Origin: Bacillus piscicola
Lineage (GTDB): Bacteria > Bacillota > Bacilli > Bacillales > Marinococcaceae
Direction of reading: 5' to 3'
DNA length: 64,000 nt
NCBI RefSeq assembly: GCF_022458745.1
Contig: NZ_JAJJJF010000007.1
Coordinates: 94,171-158,170, forward strand
The translations under genes were made by a program, and so were the position numbers. The first letter of the stretch is position 1. Every line of letters begins with the position of its first letter. Below, piece by piece: positions 1-8,509 of this stretch. Under the pieces are notes generated by a model. It saw only the letters and a list, made by a program, of their open reading frames with translations. It was not told where the DNA came from and did no database searches.

Positions 1-1
1 T

Positions 2-1093
2 GCAAGTCTCGGGGTGACCGTCGAAGTGTTAACGTTGATTCCGTGGACGCTTGGTTGGAAAGAGACCGTTAATGTGCTCGTTGCCCGTACGTTGTTCTGG
101 TCATTCGGGCATACGCTCGTGAACATTTGGTACTTGGTTGCGACGTCAGCCTGGTACGCGATCGTTCCAAAAATTATCGGCGGAAAGCACTTTAATGAAA
201 AATTAATTCGGCTTGTTGTTATTTTACTCGTCGTCTTGAATATTCCTGGAGGGTTCCATCACCAGATTATTGATCCTGGAATCTCGCTATCTATCAAATT
301 TTTACATGTATTTATGAGCCTGTCTATTGCTGTCCCTTCGTTGATGACTGCCTTTGCGATGTTCCATGTGTTTGAGCGTACCGGCAGGCAAAAAGGCGGC
401 CGCGGCCTACTCGGCTGGCTGAAAAAACTTCCGTGGGGCGATGTCCGCTTCCTTGCACCGATGATTGCGATGATTTCTTTTATTCCTGGCGGTGCCGGCG
501 GTATTATTAACGGCAGCAACCAGTTAAACCAGGTGATTCACAATACAATGTGGGTGGTTGGACACTTTCACATCACAGTAGGCGTGTCGGTCGTGCTCAC
601 CTTCTTCGGTATTTGTTATTGGCTCGTTCCGTATCTTTCTAAACGGACCTTAACGAAAAAAATGAACAAGGTAGGGGTCATCCAAACGATTATTTGGACC
701 GTCGGTATGGCGATTATGGCGGGTTCCATGCATATCGCAGGCCTGCTCGGTGATCCGCGCCGAACGTCGTACACGACCTACAAAGATCATCCAGACGCTT
801 TAAGCTGGATCCCTTATGAATATATCTTTGCCGCCGGCGCAACTTTACTTCTCGTCGGTGTGATTATCCAAGTGTATGCGGTCTTCCATATGATGTTCCT
901 GTCTCCAAAAGGAGTAACCGAGTTCCCTGCAGCAGAACCAGTTGCTGATGCTGCTCCTGCTCCATTATGGACAGAGCGTTGGGGCCTTTGGGTCGTCCTT
1001 TTGCTGATGGTTGTCGCGATGGCCTATGTCGTGCCAATTGTAGACATGATCGTACACGCACCACCGGGATCACCACCGATCCGCACATGGTAA
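2..1093 (+). CDS. cbaA: ba3-type cytochrome c oxidase subunit I, 3' part
   Basis: Catalytic subunit of a heme-copper terminal oxidase in the cytoplasmic membrane, reducing O2 to water. The reading frame is open from base 2, so the gene begins before the window; 363 residues remain. Visible are many hydrophobic helices, a WSFGHTLVNIWYL segment resembling the copper-site histidine region, and WVVGHFHITVG, which carries the closely spaced histidines of the heme a/a3 ligands. The C-terminus ends in an IRTW tail after a last helix. A terminator follows and a Sco copper chaperone lies next, which fits an oxidase locus. The ba3 (B-type) assignment rests on recalled family sequence rather than alignment; another heme-copper oxidase class is possible. 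Confidence 0.85.
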   Translation, partial: ASLGVTVEVLTLIPWTLGWKETVNVLVARTLFWSFGHTLVNIWYLVATSAWYAIVPKIIGGKHFNEKLIRLVVILLVVLNIPGGFHHQIIDPGISLSIKFLHVFMSLSIAVPSLMTAFAMFHVFERTGRQKGGRGLLGWLKKLPWGDVRFLAPMIAMISFIPGGAGGIINGSNQLNQVIHNTMWVVGHFHITVGVSVVLTFFGICYWLVPYLSKRTLTKKMNKVGVIQTIIWTVGMAIMAGSMHIAGLLGDPRRTSYTTYKDHPDALSWIPYEYIFAAGATLLLVGVIIQVYAVFHMMFLSPKGVTEFPAAEPVADAAPAPLWTERWGLWVVLLLMVVAMAYVVPIVDMIVHAPPGSPPIRTW

Positions 1094-1102
1094 TGTAAAA
1101 AT

Positions 1103-1143
1103 GGAGGCAATCCTTTCTCCAGAAAGCGAAGGACTGCCTCTTT
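1103..1143 (+). terminator. Rho-independent terminator after oxidase subunit I
   Basis: GAGGCAATCCTT pairs with AAGGACTGCCTC across a short loop and is followed by TTT. It lies ten bases after the oxidase stop codon, so the Sco gene may be transcribed partly by read-through. Confidence 0.7.
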
Positions 1144-1165
1144 AGACGTAAGGAAGTGTTCAGAA

Positions 1166-1798
1166 ATGAGCATCCACCAGCGCACCCTGCTGTCATTGGT
1201 TGTTATCATCTTGTTTGGAGGGGTTCTTTTCTATCTGAGCACAGACGGATTCCGGGCATTCACCTCGGAAAGCGCACGAACGCTTGACCTCATGGAAAAC
1301 AACCCGCCACTTCCTCCTGTTACGTTACAAGACAGCGAATTCCGTACGTTTGATCTTGACGAGTTCAGCGAGGACAAATACGTATTTATGACATTTATGT
1401 ACACGAACTGTGCTACCGTTTGTCCGCAAATGGAGATGAACATGGCAGAAGTATATGAGCTCATTCCGCCTGAATCGATCGGAAAAGACATTGTGTTTCT
1501 TAGTATCAGCTTTGACCCGACTCGTGATGACCCGGAGACGTTAGCCAAATACCGTACGTATTACGGCAGTGACGGGGAGACGTGGCGGATGGCGCGAGCG
1601 CAGGATCAAGAGGAGCTCGACTCCTTGTTACACACACTCGGCGTCATCGTGATCCCTGATGAATACGGGAATTTCCAACATAACGCCGCTTTTTATTTAG
1701 TCGGAAAAACAGGTCGCCTGCTCGACGTATTGGATTTCACGGAAATTGAGGAAGCCGCTGCCGCTGTGAACGCTGTGCTAGCCAAAGGGGGAGAATAG
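1166..1798 (+). CDS. SCO1/SenC family copper chaperone
   Basis: Membrane-anchored thioredoxin-fold protein that delivers copper to, or keeps reduced, the CuA site of cytochrome oxidase. The 210-residue protein has one N-terminal membrane segment (about residues 8-25), then a soluble domain. The copper-binding CxxxC motif is visible as TNCATVCPQM near residue 88, and a histidine in FQHNAAFYL near residue 170 is the usual third ligand. AAGGAAG about eight bases upstream of the ATG serves as ribosome site. It sits directly after oxidase subunit I and one base before the next gene, so it is probably an assembly factor of this oxidase. Confidence 0.85.
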   Translation: MSIHQRTLLSLVVIILFGGVLFYLSTDGFRAFTSESARTLDLMENNPPLPPVTLQDSEFRTFDLDEFSEDKYVFMTFMYTNCATVCPQMEMNMAEVYELIPPESIGKDIVFLSISFDPTRDDPETLAKYRTYYGSDGETWRMARAQDQEELDSLLHTLGVIVIPDEYGNFQHNAAFYLVGKTGRLLDVLDFTEIEEAAAAVNAVLAKGGE

Positions 1799-1799
1799 A

Positions 1800-2357
1800 A
1801 TGAAACAAGCTGTATATGGATTGCTGCTGTATCTCTTTTTGCTCCTGCCTCCCGTTGCCGATTTACTGGAATCGATTATGATCGTCCATATGCACATGCA
1901 AATGCCGCTTCTTGTGGCAGCCGGTTTTCTGATGGGGCGTTTTTTGCAAAACAAATTCCCGCTTTTCTTCGAGAAATGGAATCATAATGGCGTGCCGGGC
2001 ATCGTGCTTTTTGTCATCATCTGGAGCTACTGGATGATTCCACGGGCGATGGACGAGGCCTTAACGTTCCAAACCGTTGAATGGTTCAAATTTTTCAGCC
2101 TGCCCTTTCTAGCCGGTGTTTCGCTTCGTGACAGCTGGAAGAAACTTACCAATGCCGGGAAAAACAGTGTCTTGATCTACGCCGCTGCAATGCTTCTTTT
2201 CATGGCGTTCTTGTACATCGGAGCAGACGAACAAATTTGCAACAATTATCTTGAAATCGAGCAACAAACACTCGGCTGGGGATCTCTTGCCATCGGAGTC
2301 TGTATCGTCATCTACTTGCTGCAATTATTATTTATCGATCAATCGGAATTCAGATAA
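1800..2357 (+). CDS. Multi-pass membrane protein of oxidase locus
   Basis: A 185-residue integral membrane protein with about five or six hydrophobic segments. The gene begins one base after the Sco stop codon and its ribosome site (GGGGGAG) lies inside the end of the Sco gene, so the two are translationally coupled. A histidine/methionine-rich patch, VHMHMQMP, near residue 30 could bind metal, and a C-terminal GADEQICNN loop is present. I do not recognise the family; the neighbourhood suggests a role in oxidase assembly or copper handling, which is inference only. Confidence 0.65.
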   Translation: MKQAVYGLLLYLFLLLPPVADLLESIMIVHMHMQMPLLVAAGFLMGRFLQNKFPLFFEKWNHNGVPGIVLFVIIWSYWMIPRAMDEALTFQTVEWFKFFSLPFLAGVSLRDSWKKLTNAGKNSVLIYAAAMLLFMAFLYIGADEQICNNYLEIEQQTLGWGSLAIGVCIVIYLLQLLFIDQSEFR

Positions 2358-2361
2358 CGGT

Positions 2362-3636
2362 TTAATAACGAAATACCCGAGCCAGCTCCGTGAGATAGAG
2401 ACCAAGCAGCACGACCGCAACGATTTGGCCCATTGCAGCGAGAAGCGGAACTTCCAGGAAAAAGGCGACACTGACGAAGAATGTACCGAGCACATATCCA
2501 TACAAAAGCTTCGTCATTTTCCGTTCGTGCAGCATCTCTGAAAGCAAGACCTTCCTCTTCTTCTGCCACTTCGTTTGAAAAAGGTGCGCCCACCACAAAA
2601 ACGGAACTATTTTGGATAAATAACTTAAAATCGAGCCGGAAAACCAGCCGAGAATGAGAAACAGAACGACCGTCTCCGTCAGCTTGTCGATTACAACGGT
2701 GCCCGGCCAAAATAAGACAGCCACAAGCCAGACTAGAAAGAGACCGTACACGAAAAACAACAGCCGGTAAGCGATCATAACCGGTCCCGGGCTCTTCCCG
2801 CGGCTTTGTGAGCGAATACGCCAAGCCATTCCTATGAAGACACTGACCGCAAGAAAGAGAAGAATGGCAGCTAAATATGCCGCCGCTTTTTGACCGCTCC
2901 AGATAGCTGCGGCCCATCCCCATACCCCTGCTAGCCACAAGCCGAGGATGAGGTACATATCCCGATTCGCGCGCTTCGCTGCCACCAGAAACATGGGCAG
3001 TAATTTAAACGAGTAGGTGATGATAAGTCCGCCGAGCCACCCGGCGATCCCGAACCATACATGAGAGTGCAGGACCGTTTCATAGGCAAATGGAAGGATC
3101 CTTTCACCAAACGCCGCCTGGACCCCCATCGCCAGTCCAAAGCCCGTTGTCACGAGTACATGCAAGAGCGAAAAGCCAACTCCGCATACATACGGATTCC
3201 ACTCTTTTTTCTTTCCCGTCGTCACCGCTATATTCACGGTGTAGATGAGAACGCCTAGCACGATCAAACCCCCGCCAAGCGTGACACCCATCGTGATTCC
3301 CCGTGCAAAGCCAAGTACGAGCACCAGAACGCCAGCTGTGTAAAAAGAAAAATGCAGCCAGCCAAGAAAACGACTGAAAAGGACGGTTCGGAGTAGCACT
3401 TGCGTAAGCTGATAGCTCGCCCCCATCGCAATCATCGTCGCCCACCCGAGGACGAACAAATGGGCCAGCGCCCACCCCGCCGGTGACCGGACCGACCCTT
3501 CAAGAATTGCTGAGAAAAACCAAATGCCCCCCATCATCGCAATTAGAAATGACATCATTCCCGTAGCAAAAAAGGCAAAGGTTAACCGAACAATGACCTC
3601 ATTAGGCGGAGTCTTGTCCTGCTTTCTCTCTGTCAC
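2362..3636 (-). CDS. Heme-copper oxidase I-like / NnrS-like membrane protein
   Basis: About 424 residues and 11-12 membrane segments. AHLFVLGWATMIAMGASYQL near residue 40 and LHSHVWFGIAGW near residue 185 carry conserved histidines like those of the subunit-I-like and NnrS-like heme-binding membrane proteins often found next to respiratory oxidases. GTG at 3636 is preferred over the TTG three codons upstream because AGGAGGTG then lies eight bases away. The gene converges on the Sco operon with only four bases between stops. A role in heme, copper or NO-related respiration is plausible, but the exact function is unknown. Confidence 0.65.
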   Translation of the reverse strand: MTERKQDKTPPNEVIVRLTFAFFATGMMSFLIAMMGGIWFFSAILEGSVRSPAGWALAHLFVLGWATMIAMGASYQLTQVLLRTVLFSRFLGWLHFSFYTAGVLVLVLGFARGITMGVTLGGGLIVLGVLIYTVNIAVTTGKKKEWNPYVCGVGFSLLHVLVTTGFGLAMGVQAAFGERILPFAYETVLHSHVWFGIAGWLGGLIITYSFKLLPMFLVAAKRANRDMYLILGLWLAGVWGWAAAIWSGQKAAAYLAAILLFLAVSVFIGMAWRIRSQSRGKSPGPVMIAYRLLFFVYGLFLVWLVAVLFWPGTVVIDKLTETVVLFLILGWFSGSILSYLSKIVPFLWWAHLFQTKWQKKRKVLLSEMLHERKMTKLLYGYVLGTFFVSVAFFLEVPLLAAMGQIVAVVLLGLYLTELARVFRY

Positions 3637-3727
3637 TCGCAACACCTCCTCTGCTCATTTTAGCAAAGATCGGCCTTGGCTTCTGCACATGGCAGGAAGG
3701 GTGTTCTTTTCATGCATTTTTGCTTGT

Positions 3728-4189
3728 TTAATCGATCAACAAGAAAATCGACATCGTACCTGTACCAGCAAACGTAAGCGGCAGGTGGTAGGCCTTTTCG
3801 TAACCGGTGAGACTCGTGTCTCCTTGCAGAATCGTCGGGGCGGTGATGTCCGTTTTAATCGATTCTGCCATCATATTTGTCGAAAAACTGCCGGCAATCA
3901 TGTTCCCCAGTTCCCCGCTAAACGACTGCAGCATCTCCCCTTCAATCGGCATGCCAAACATCGTTTCCCCGATCGAACCGAACACAGCCGGCTCCCCGGT
4001 TAACAACAGCTTCCCTTTCATATCACCGGTAATACCGATAAAAACACCAAAACGCAAGGTTAGCGCCTGCTCCAACGGCTGGGACTCCTCCACCGTAATA
4101 CGAAGTGGAACCACCTGTTCAATCGATGTCGTGATCATGTTCAATAACGTAGAAGGCGCCGGCATTGCCGGGTTTAATGAATGTGGCAT
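3728..4189 (-). CDS. CheX-like chemotaxis phosphatase (copy 1)
   Basis: A 153-residue protein of the CheC/CheX/FliY phosphatase family, which removes phosphate from CheY-P in chemotaxis. The middle part reads MFGMPIEGEMLQSFSGELGN, containing the E-xx-N arrangement (GELGNMI) of CheX active-site helices. The ATG at 4189 is chosen because AGGAGAG stands seven bases upstream; a GTG-initiated extension to 4273 would begin essentially at the predicted transcription start. A sigma-D promoter lies just upstream. A close paralog sits at 57304-57903 inside the motPS-cheV operon, with the same ribosome site and start context. Confidence 0.8.
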   Translation of the reverse strand: MPHSLNPAMPAPSTLLNMITTSIEQVVPLRITVEESQPLEQALTLRFGVFIGITGDMKGKLLLTGEPAVFGSIGETMFGMPIEGEMLQSFSGELGNMIAGSFSTNMMAESIKTDITAPTILQGDTSLTGYEKAYHLPLTFAGTGTMSIFLLID

Positions 4190-4278
4190 AACAATCACTC
4201 TCCTTGTTTTATGTAAAAAGGGGTATCGTTCCATGGGACTGCGGCTCGTTTTATTCGTCACATTTTCTGACACATTTT

Positions 4279-4304
4279 ATATCGACAAAAGTACCCATTG
4301 TTTA
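4279..4304 (-). promoter_or_regulatory. Sigma-D flagellar promoter of cheX copy 1
   Basis: On the minus strand TAAA, 14 bases, GTCGATAT matches the Bacillus sigma-D consensus (TAAA, about 15 bases, GCCGATAT). It gives a leader of roughly 80 bases before the cheX ATG. The bases following the -10 (AAAATGTGTCAGAAAATGT) recur after the motP promoter near 55641. Confidence 0.75.
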
Positions 4305-4344
4305 GAGGGTATTTTTTGATTGCCCAAGACTTTTGCTTTACCAA

Positions 4345-4990
4345 CCACGAATGGCATTGTTCTTTTCGAGCGGCGATCCTTTCACGACATCACAGACTCG
4401 CTATGACGTCGCTATTTTGGCATTCTGGAGTTTTCACGACGCCATTGTGCACCTACGACGTCACTATTTCGTAGATCAATCATTTTCATGACTTCATTCA
4501 CCCCCTATGACGTTGTTATTTTTGCAATCTGCTGTTTTCGCTACGCCATACGACCACTATGACGACGCTATTTCATAGATCAACCATTTTCATGACTTCA
4601 TTGACCAGCTACGACGGAGTTATTTTCGAGGCGCACTCTTTTCATGACCTCATTCACCCCCTATGACGGCGCTATTTTCACAATCTGCTGTTTTCGCTAC
4701 GCCATACGACCACTATGACGACGCTATTTCGTAGATCAACCATTTTCATGACTTCATTGACCAGCTACGACGGAGTTATTCTTGAGGCGCACTCTTTTCA
4801 TGACCTCATTCACCCCCTATGACGTCACTATTTTTGCAATCTGCTGTTTTCACGACGTCATAGCCTACCCACGCCGTCGCTATTCTGGCGCTTTCTTCCT
4901 TTCATCGCTTCATACGACCTCTATGGAGTCGTTATTTCTACAATCGTTTATTTTCATGACGTCATACGCCTGCTTGGGCGTCGCTTTTAA
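4345..4990 (+). repeat. 52-bp tandem repeat array (about 12 units)
   Basis: The phrase CTATGACGTCGTTATTTT recurs at 4401, 4453, 4505 and 4557 and onward with exact 52-bp spacing; between copies lies TTTTCATGACTTCATTCACC. Units diverge in the middle. No gene with a ribosome site is present. This array fills the 850-bp gap between the cheX promoter and the lipoprotein gene's terminator. The orientation is opposite to the arrays at 7.1-8.5 kb. Confidence 0.85.
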
Positions 4991-4993
4991 AGG

Positions 4994-5032
4994 AAAAAAC
5001 CCACTGTGACGTAGATCATCACAATGGGTTTT
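4994..5032 (-). terminator. Terminator of the propeller lipoprotein gene
   Basis: AAAACCCACTGTGA pairs with TCACAATGGGTTTT, with A-rich sequence on one side and T-rich on the other. It lies ten bases beyond the lipoprotein stop codon. Confidence 0.75.
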
Positions 5033-5042
5033 CCGCTGGTGT

Positions 5043-6983
5043 TTAAATTGTATTTTCTTCGATAACGTCTTGGTTAACTTGCAGATCGGTGATGTAGAAT
5101 TGTCCGTCTATTTGCTTGACGTGGTAAACGTTGTTATACTGCTTTTTCGTTTCGGTTCCGGTTTCCGTGGAGTAGATGGTAAAGATCTCTTCTACCCGTA
5201 CGTGATAGCCGCTCTCTTTGGCGCTTTTTATTTCGGTGATGGTATAATTTACTAATTCTTCTTTCGTGTTTTTCGCATACATGTCGGCAATAAAAGCGGC
5301 TTGCTGGTCATAAAGGGGACTGGCTGGGTCTATGAAATCACTGATATAATACATTTCACCGTAGTTGACAGCACTCGCGAAGCTTTCAATGTATTGGCTC
5401 ATGACCGCTTCGACCGCCAGTTTATCCGCGCGCAGCTGTTCATCGGCATAATACTCAGCTGCTTCTTCCGCCGTCGATTTAGTCAGCATAATCACCTGGC
5501 CGTTCGTGTCGAGCGAAAGTCCCCCTTCTACTCGGCGTAACGTGCTGTATTCCCCGTCTACCGTAAGTCCGAGTGACTCGTAAGTCTCCCCTGTCACGTC
5601 AAAATTCACTTTTTCCCCGTTTTCTAAGTGTTCGACCACACCGTCCTTATGAAACTGGAGAAAAGTCGAATCCCCTTCGTACTCCGCTTTCCAGACGCCG
5701 ACGATATCATCCGCATCCATCAGGTTCGAATACACTCGTTCATTTTGATAAAAAACAGCCGAATACTTTTTCAAATCGATATCAATTCGCTCGGCTTCTT
5801 TCATATTTTCCATGATATAGAGCTCGTCTTTTGTTGTGGCATATGCCGTATTGCCGTAAGAATAAACGTAGTTATCCAGCTCTGTTTCCAACTTTGTTTT
5901 ATTCAAAAACAACTCATGATTCGTATTGTTGTATAGTACTTTGTTGTCCCCCGTAATAGAAAAATCCATCACATCCGAGCCGACTTTTTGTTTTTCTTCC
6001 TTTTCAGTCCACTTGTAAAGGGAATCATCCTCGTCCATCAAGAAAATCGCATCTTTCGTGATCTCAAACCTGGCAACCTCACTCGTCATTCGTACCGCTT
6101 TATCGGCGTCTTCCTCTTTGCGATAAAAGGTGCCATCTTCAGTTGTGTAATAAAATTGATCGTTATAGTAATCGTACTGCTGAACCCCGTCGATTATTTT
6201 CACAGGACGCGTATTTTCCGCAAGGTCAGCGACATATAACGCCGGCTTGTCCTCTTCCGCAAAGCCGACGTAATAGAGTTTGCCGTTCATTTTCACCGCA
6301 GAATCCGGACGTACCGGGTCAGACGAGATTCTCACGGATTCCGCGTCGGCATTTTCTACATAATAGAGCGCATTTTCCCCATTCACGTAGGCAATATCTT
6401 CTTTGTCACTCAACAACTCAAAAACAAAAGCATCGGAGGAGAGCTTTTTCTCTTCCCGCGTGGAGACGTTATACAAACGAAAGTCCCCATCATCGTCGGT
6501 ATAATACAAATGATCTCCCGCCAGCTCGTACTGAAAAACAGACGAGGCCACTTTCTCGGCGTCTTCTCCGTTTTTCACCATGTATAAGTCCATCTGTTCG
6601 TCGACAAAAGTCACCGTATCCACACCTGTCCGTTGATACGAACTGACGCTTTCTCCGAGCTTCACCGACCCCGCTTCTTCGGTAAACTCGTACAAATCAC
6701 GATTCTCTGTCACGTATAATACCTTTTCATCCTCGTTGTAATACGTAAATTCATGATCAAGCACGTCGCTTGCTATGCGGCTCGGTTCCGCGTTTTTTCC
6801 CGTTATGTAAAGATTCCCGGCACTTCCGTAATCCGATTCATACTCCGATTCAAACAAAAGAAACGACGTATGCCCGGCAGCCGGCGATTTCTTCGTCCCC
6901 GCCTGCGTCTCCTCGTCGTTGCTGCAGCCGGCAGCGGCTAAAAGCAATAGAAAAATAAAAATAACACCCTTACCCCACTTCAT
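5043..6983 (-). CDS. Large beta-propeller lipoprotein with TcaA-like C-terminus
   Basis: A 646-residue exported lipoprotein. A signal peptide ends in LAAAGC, with lipidated Cys20, followed by an acidic linker. Residues about 40-400 contain repeated short units of the type LYYVENADAESVRIS and FYRKEEDADKAVRMTS, as in DUF5050/PQQ-like propellers, each pairing a strand with Y-x-x/LY motifs. The last 140 residues (from about YADEQLRADKLAVEAVM) resemble the NTF2-like domain at the end of TcaA/YvbJ-type membrane proteins. It probably sits on the outer face of the membrane; ligand and function are unknown. The protein is markedly acidic. A terminator follows and it is probably monocistronic. Confidence 0.75.
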   Translation of the reverse strand: MKWGKGVIFIFLLLLAAAGCSNDEETQAGTKKSPAAGHTSFLLFESEYESDYGSAGNLYITGKNAEPSRIASDVLDHEFTYYNEDEKVLYVTENRDLYEFTEEAGSVKLGESVSSYQRTGVDTVTFVDEQMDLYMVKNGEDAEKVASSVFQYELAGDHLYYTDDDGDFRLYNVSTREEKKLSSDAFVFELLSDKEDIAYVNGENALYYVENADAESVRISSDPVRPDSAVKMNGKLYYVGFAEEDKPALYVADLAENTRPVKIIDGVQQYDYYNDQFYYTTEDGTFYRKEEDADKAVRMTSEVARFEITKDAIFLMDEDDSLYKWTEKEEKQKVGSDVMDFSITGDNKVLYNNTNHELFLNKTKLETELDNYVYSYGNTAYATTKDELYIMENMKEAERIDIDLKKYSAVFYQNERVYSNLMDADDIVGVWKAEYEGDSTFLQFHKDGVVEHLENGEKVNFDVTGETYESLGLTVDGEYSTLRRVEGGLSLDTNGQVIMLTKSTAEEAAEYYADEQLRADKLAVEAVMSQYIESFASAVNYGEMYYISDFIDPASPLYDQQAAFIADMYAKNTKEELVNYTITEIKSAKESGYHVRVEEIFTIYSTETGTETKKQYNNVYHVKQIDGQFYITDLQVNQDVIEENTI

Positions 6984-7129
6984 TTCATGTCTCCCCCTTA
7001 ACTAGTCCTGATGAAAAAGTCCTTTTGTATTCTTGTTAAGTATAATAATCTTTGAAAAAGGATTCAATGACAGAAAAGATTAGCTTTCCTGCGCTAATGT
7101 CGTCTCACGTAGCAGGTGGCGACACGAAT

Positions 7130-7345
7130 AAAGACGTGAAATTAGAAAGAGCAAAGAATAGCAACGTCATTGCGGTCGAATGACGCCTTGAAATCGGCAA
7201 AGTCTAGATACTGCGGCGTTATGGGGGTCGTATGAGGCTATGAAAATGGAATGAACTTGATTTCACAACGTCATAGAGGAACAATGACGTTACGAAATCG
7301 AGATAGGATCGATGTCATGACTTCAACGAGCATGGTGACGCCGTC
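7130..7345 (-). repeat. 52-bp repeat family, degenerate array (4 units)
   Basis: TGACGCCTTGAAAT (7181), TGAGGCTATGAAAA (7233), TGACGTTACGAAAT (7285) and TGACGCCGTC (about 7336) are spaced 52-53 bp apart. They are decayed members of the family seen at 4.35-4.99 and 7.89-8.5 kb, here in the AATAACGAC...TATGACGTCGTGAAA orientation. The 400-bp gap after the lipoprotein start holds nothing else that I can recognise. Confidence 0.7.
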
Positions 7346-7383
7346 CTTTTGGCTGTTGCTCATGATAAATGGCGGGTTTCCAC

Positions 7384-7545
7384 TTAGATCGGTTTTTCAC
7401 GTTGGGCGAGATCATTTAACAATTCGTCTAACTCTTGACTGATCTGCACGACACGAGAGTCTGTAAAATCACCAATTTGCTCATAAAGAACGATCATCTT
7501 TAGCCGCAGCTCATCTATTTCTATTTTTAATTGCTCCACTTTCAT
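7384..7545 (-). CDS. Spo0E-family aspartyl-phosphate phosphatase (small)
   Basis: A 53-residue protein read from the ATG at 7545, below common gene-finding cutoffs. It begins MKVEQLKIEIDELRLKM and contains SQELDELLN, the SxxxD signature of Spo0E-like phosphatases that dephosphorylate Spo0A-P and delay sporulation. VLYEQIGDFTDSRVVQISQE is nearly the same as the corresponding part of the Spo0E-like gene at 54730-54924, confirming that it is a real gene. AAGGGGG precedes the start at short spacing. It stands alone between two repeat arrays. Confidence 0.85.
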   Translation of the reverse strand: MKVEQLKIEIDELRLKMIVLYEQIGDFTDSRVVQISQELDELLNDLAQREKPI

Positions 7546-7889
7546 TGCCCCCTTGTCCGTATTGGAAACAACTTCCGGTTCACAAAAAAACGACCTTCAT
7601 AAAACAAGGACAGTTGCACTACTCACTCCACGTTATGAAAAAGTATCCACATCATCACCAACTGATCCTCGCAACTTTTTTACTAACGTTATTGATTTTA
7701 TCGGCTGAAGTTCTTGATCTTTTATACCTACCCTGAAGTAATCATCACACATGTAGTACTCCTCTACCATTTCTTGCTCTATTATAAAACAAAACAGAAG
7801 GAAACAAAAGACAAAGTGCCACCACTTGCAACATTGAGGATACTCTAAAAAACAACACCGCCTTGGTGCTGTGAAAACCGGCGCGGGCT

Positions 7890-8500
7890 AAAATAACGAC
7901 GCCAGCGGGCACCTATGACGTCGTCAACCCTAGCATGATTCATAATAACGACTCCATTGCACACGTAGGGTGTCGTCAAATCCGACGCGCGGCATCATAG
8001 CGACTACATTGGTCCTTTATGACGCCTCCAAATCCGGCGCAACGAAAAATAAGGACCTCATCGAGCCTCTATGACGTCGTCAATCCTAGCGTGATTCATA
8101 ATAACGGCTCCATTGCACACGTATGGTGTCGTCAAATCCGACGCGCGGCATCATAGCGACTACATTAAACCTCTATGACGCCTCCAAATCCAACGCAACG
8201 TAAAATAAGGACCTCATCGAGCCTCTATGATGTCGTCAATCCTAGCATGATTCATAATAACGACTCCATTGCACACGTATGGTGTCGTCAAATCCGACGC
8301 GCGGCATCATAGCGACTACATTAGTCCTTTATGACGCCTCCAAATCCGGCGCAACGAAAAATAAGGACCTCATCGAGCCTCTATGACGTCGTCAATCCTA
8401 GCGTGATTCATAATAACGGCTCCATTGCACACGTATGGTGTCGTCAAATCCAACGCAACGAAAAATAGCGACGCCATATCTTGTATGACGTCGCGAGAGT
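7890..8500 (-). repeat. 52-bp repeat array with 156-bp higher-order period
   Basis: Units of 52 bp recur from about 7862 to 8500. TATGACG-type phrases start at 7914, 7966, 8018 and 8070, exactly 52 apart. In addition, every third unit is nearly identical: TGACGTCGTCAA followed by CCTAGC recurs at 7916, 8072, 8228 and 8384, exactly 156 apart. So triplets of diverged units were amplified as a block. The rest of the 960-bp gap (7546-7860) shows no gene that I can support. Confidence 0.9.
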
Positions 8501-8509
8501 GGTAGATGT

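Noticed and set aside
4190..4273. GTG start adding 28 residues to cheX copy 1
   Set aside because: It lies only a few bases from the sigma-D -10 element and lacks a ribosome site; the paralog at 57304 supports the shorter start.
7545..7736. 63-codon plus-strand frame with a hydrophobic stretch
   Set aside because: No ribosome site or recognisable family, and it starts within the opposing spo0E-like gene's start region.
7862..8500. CRISPR array
   Set aside because: Units are similar along the whole 52 bp, with no constant repeat alternating with unique spacers, and no cas genes are in the window.
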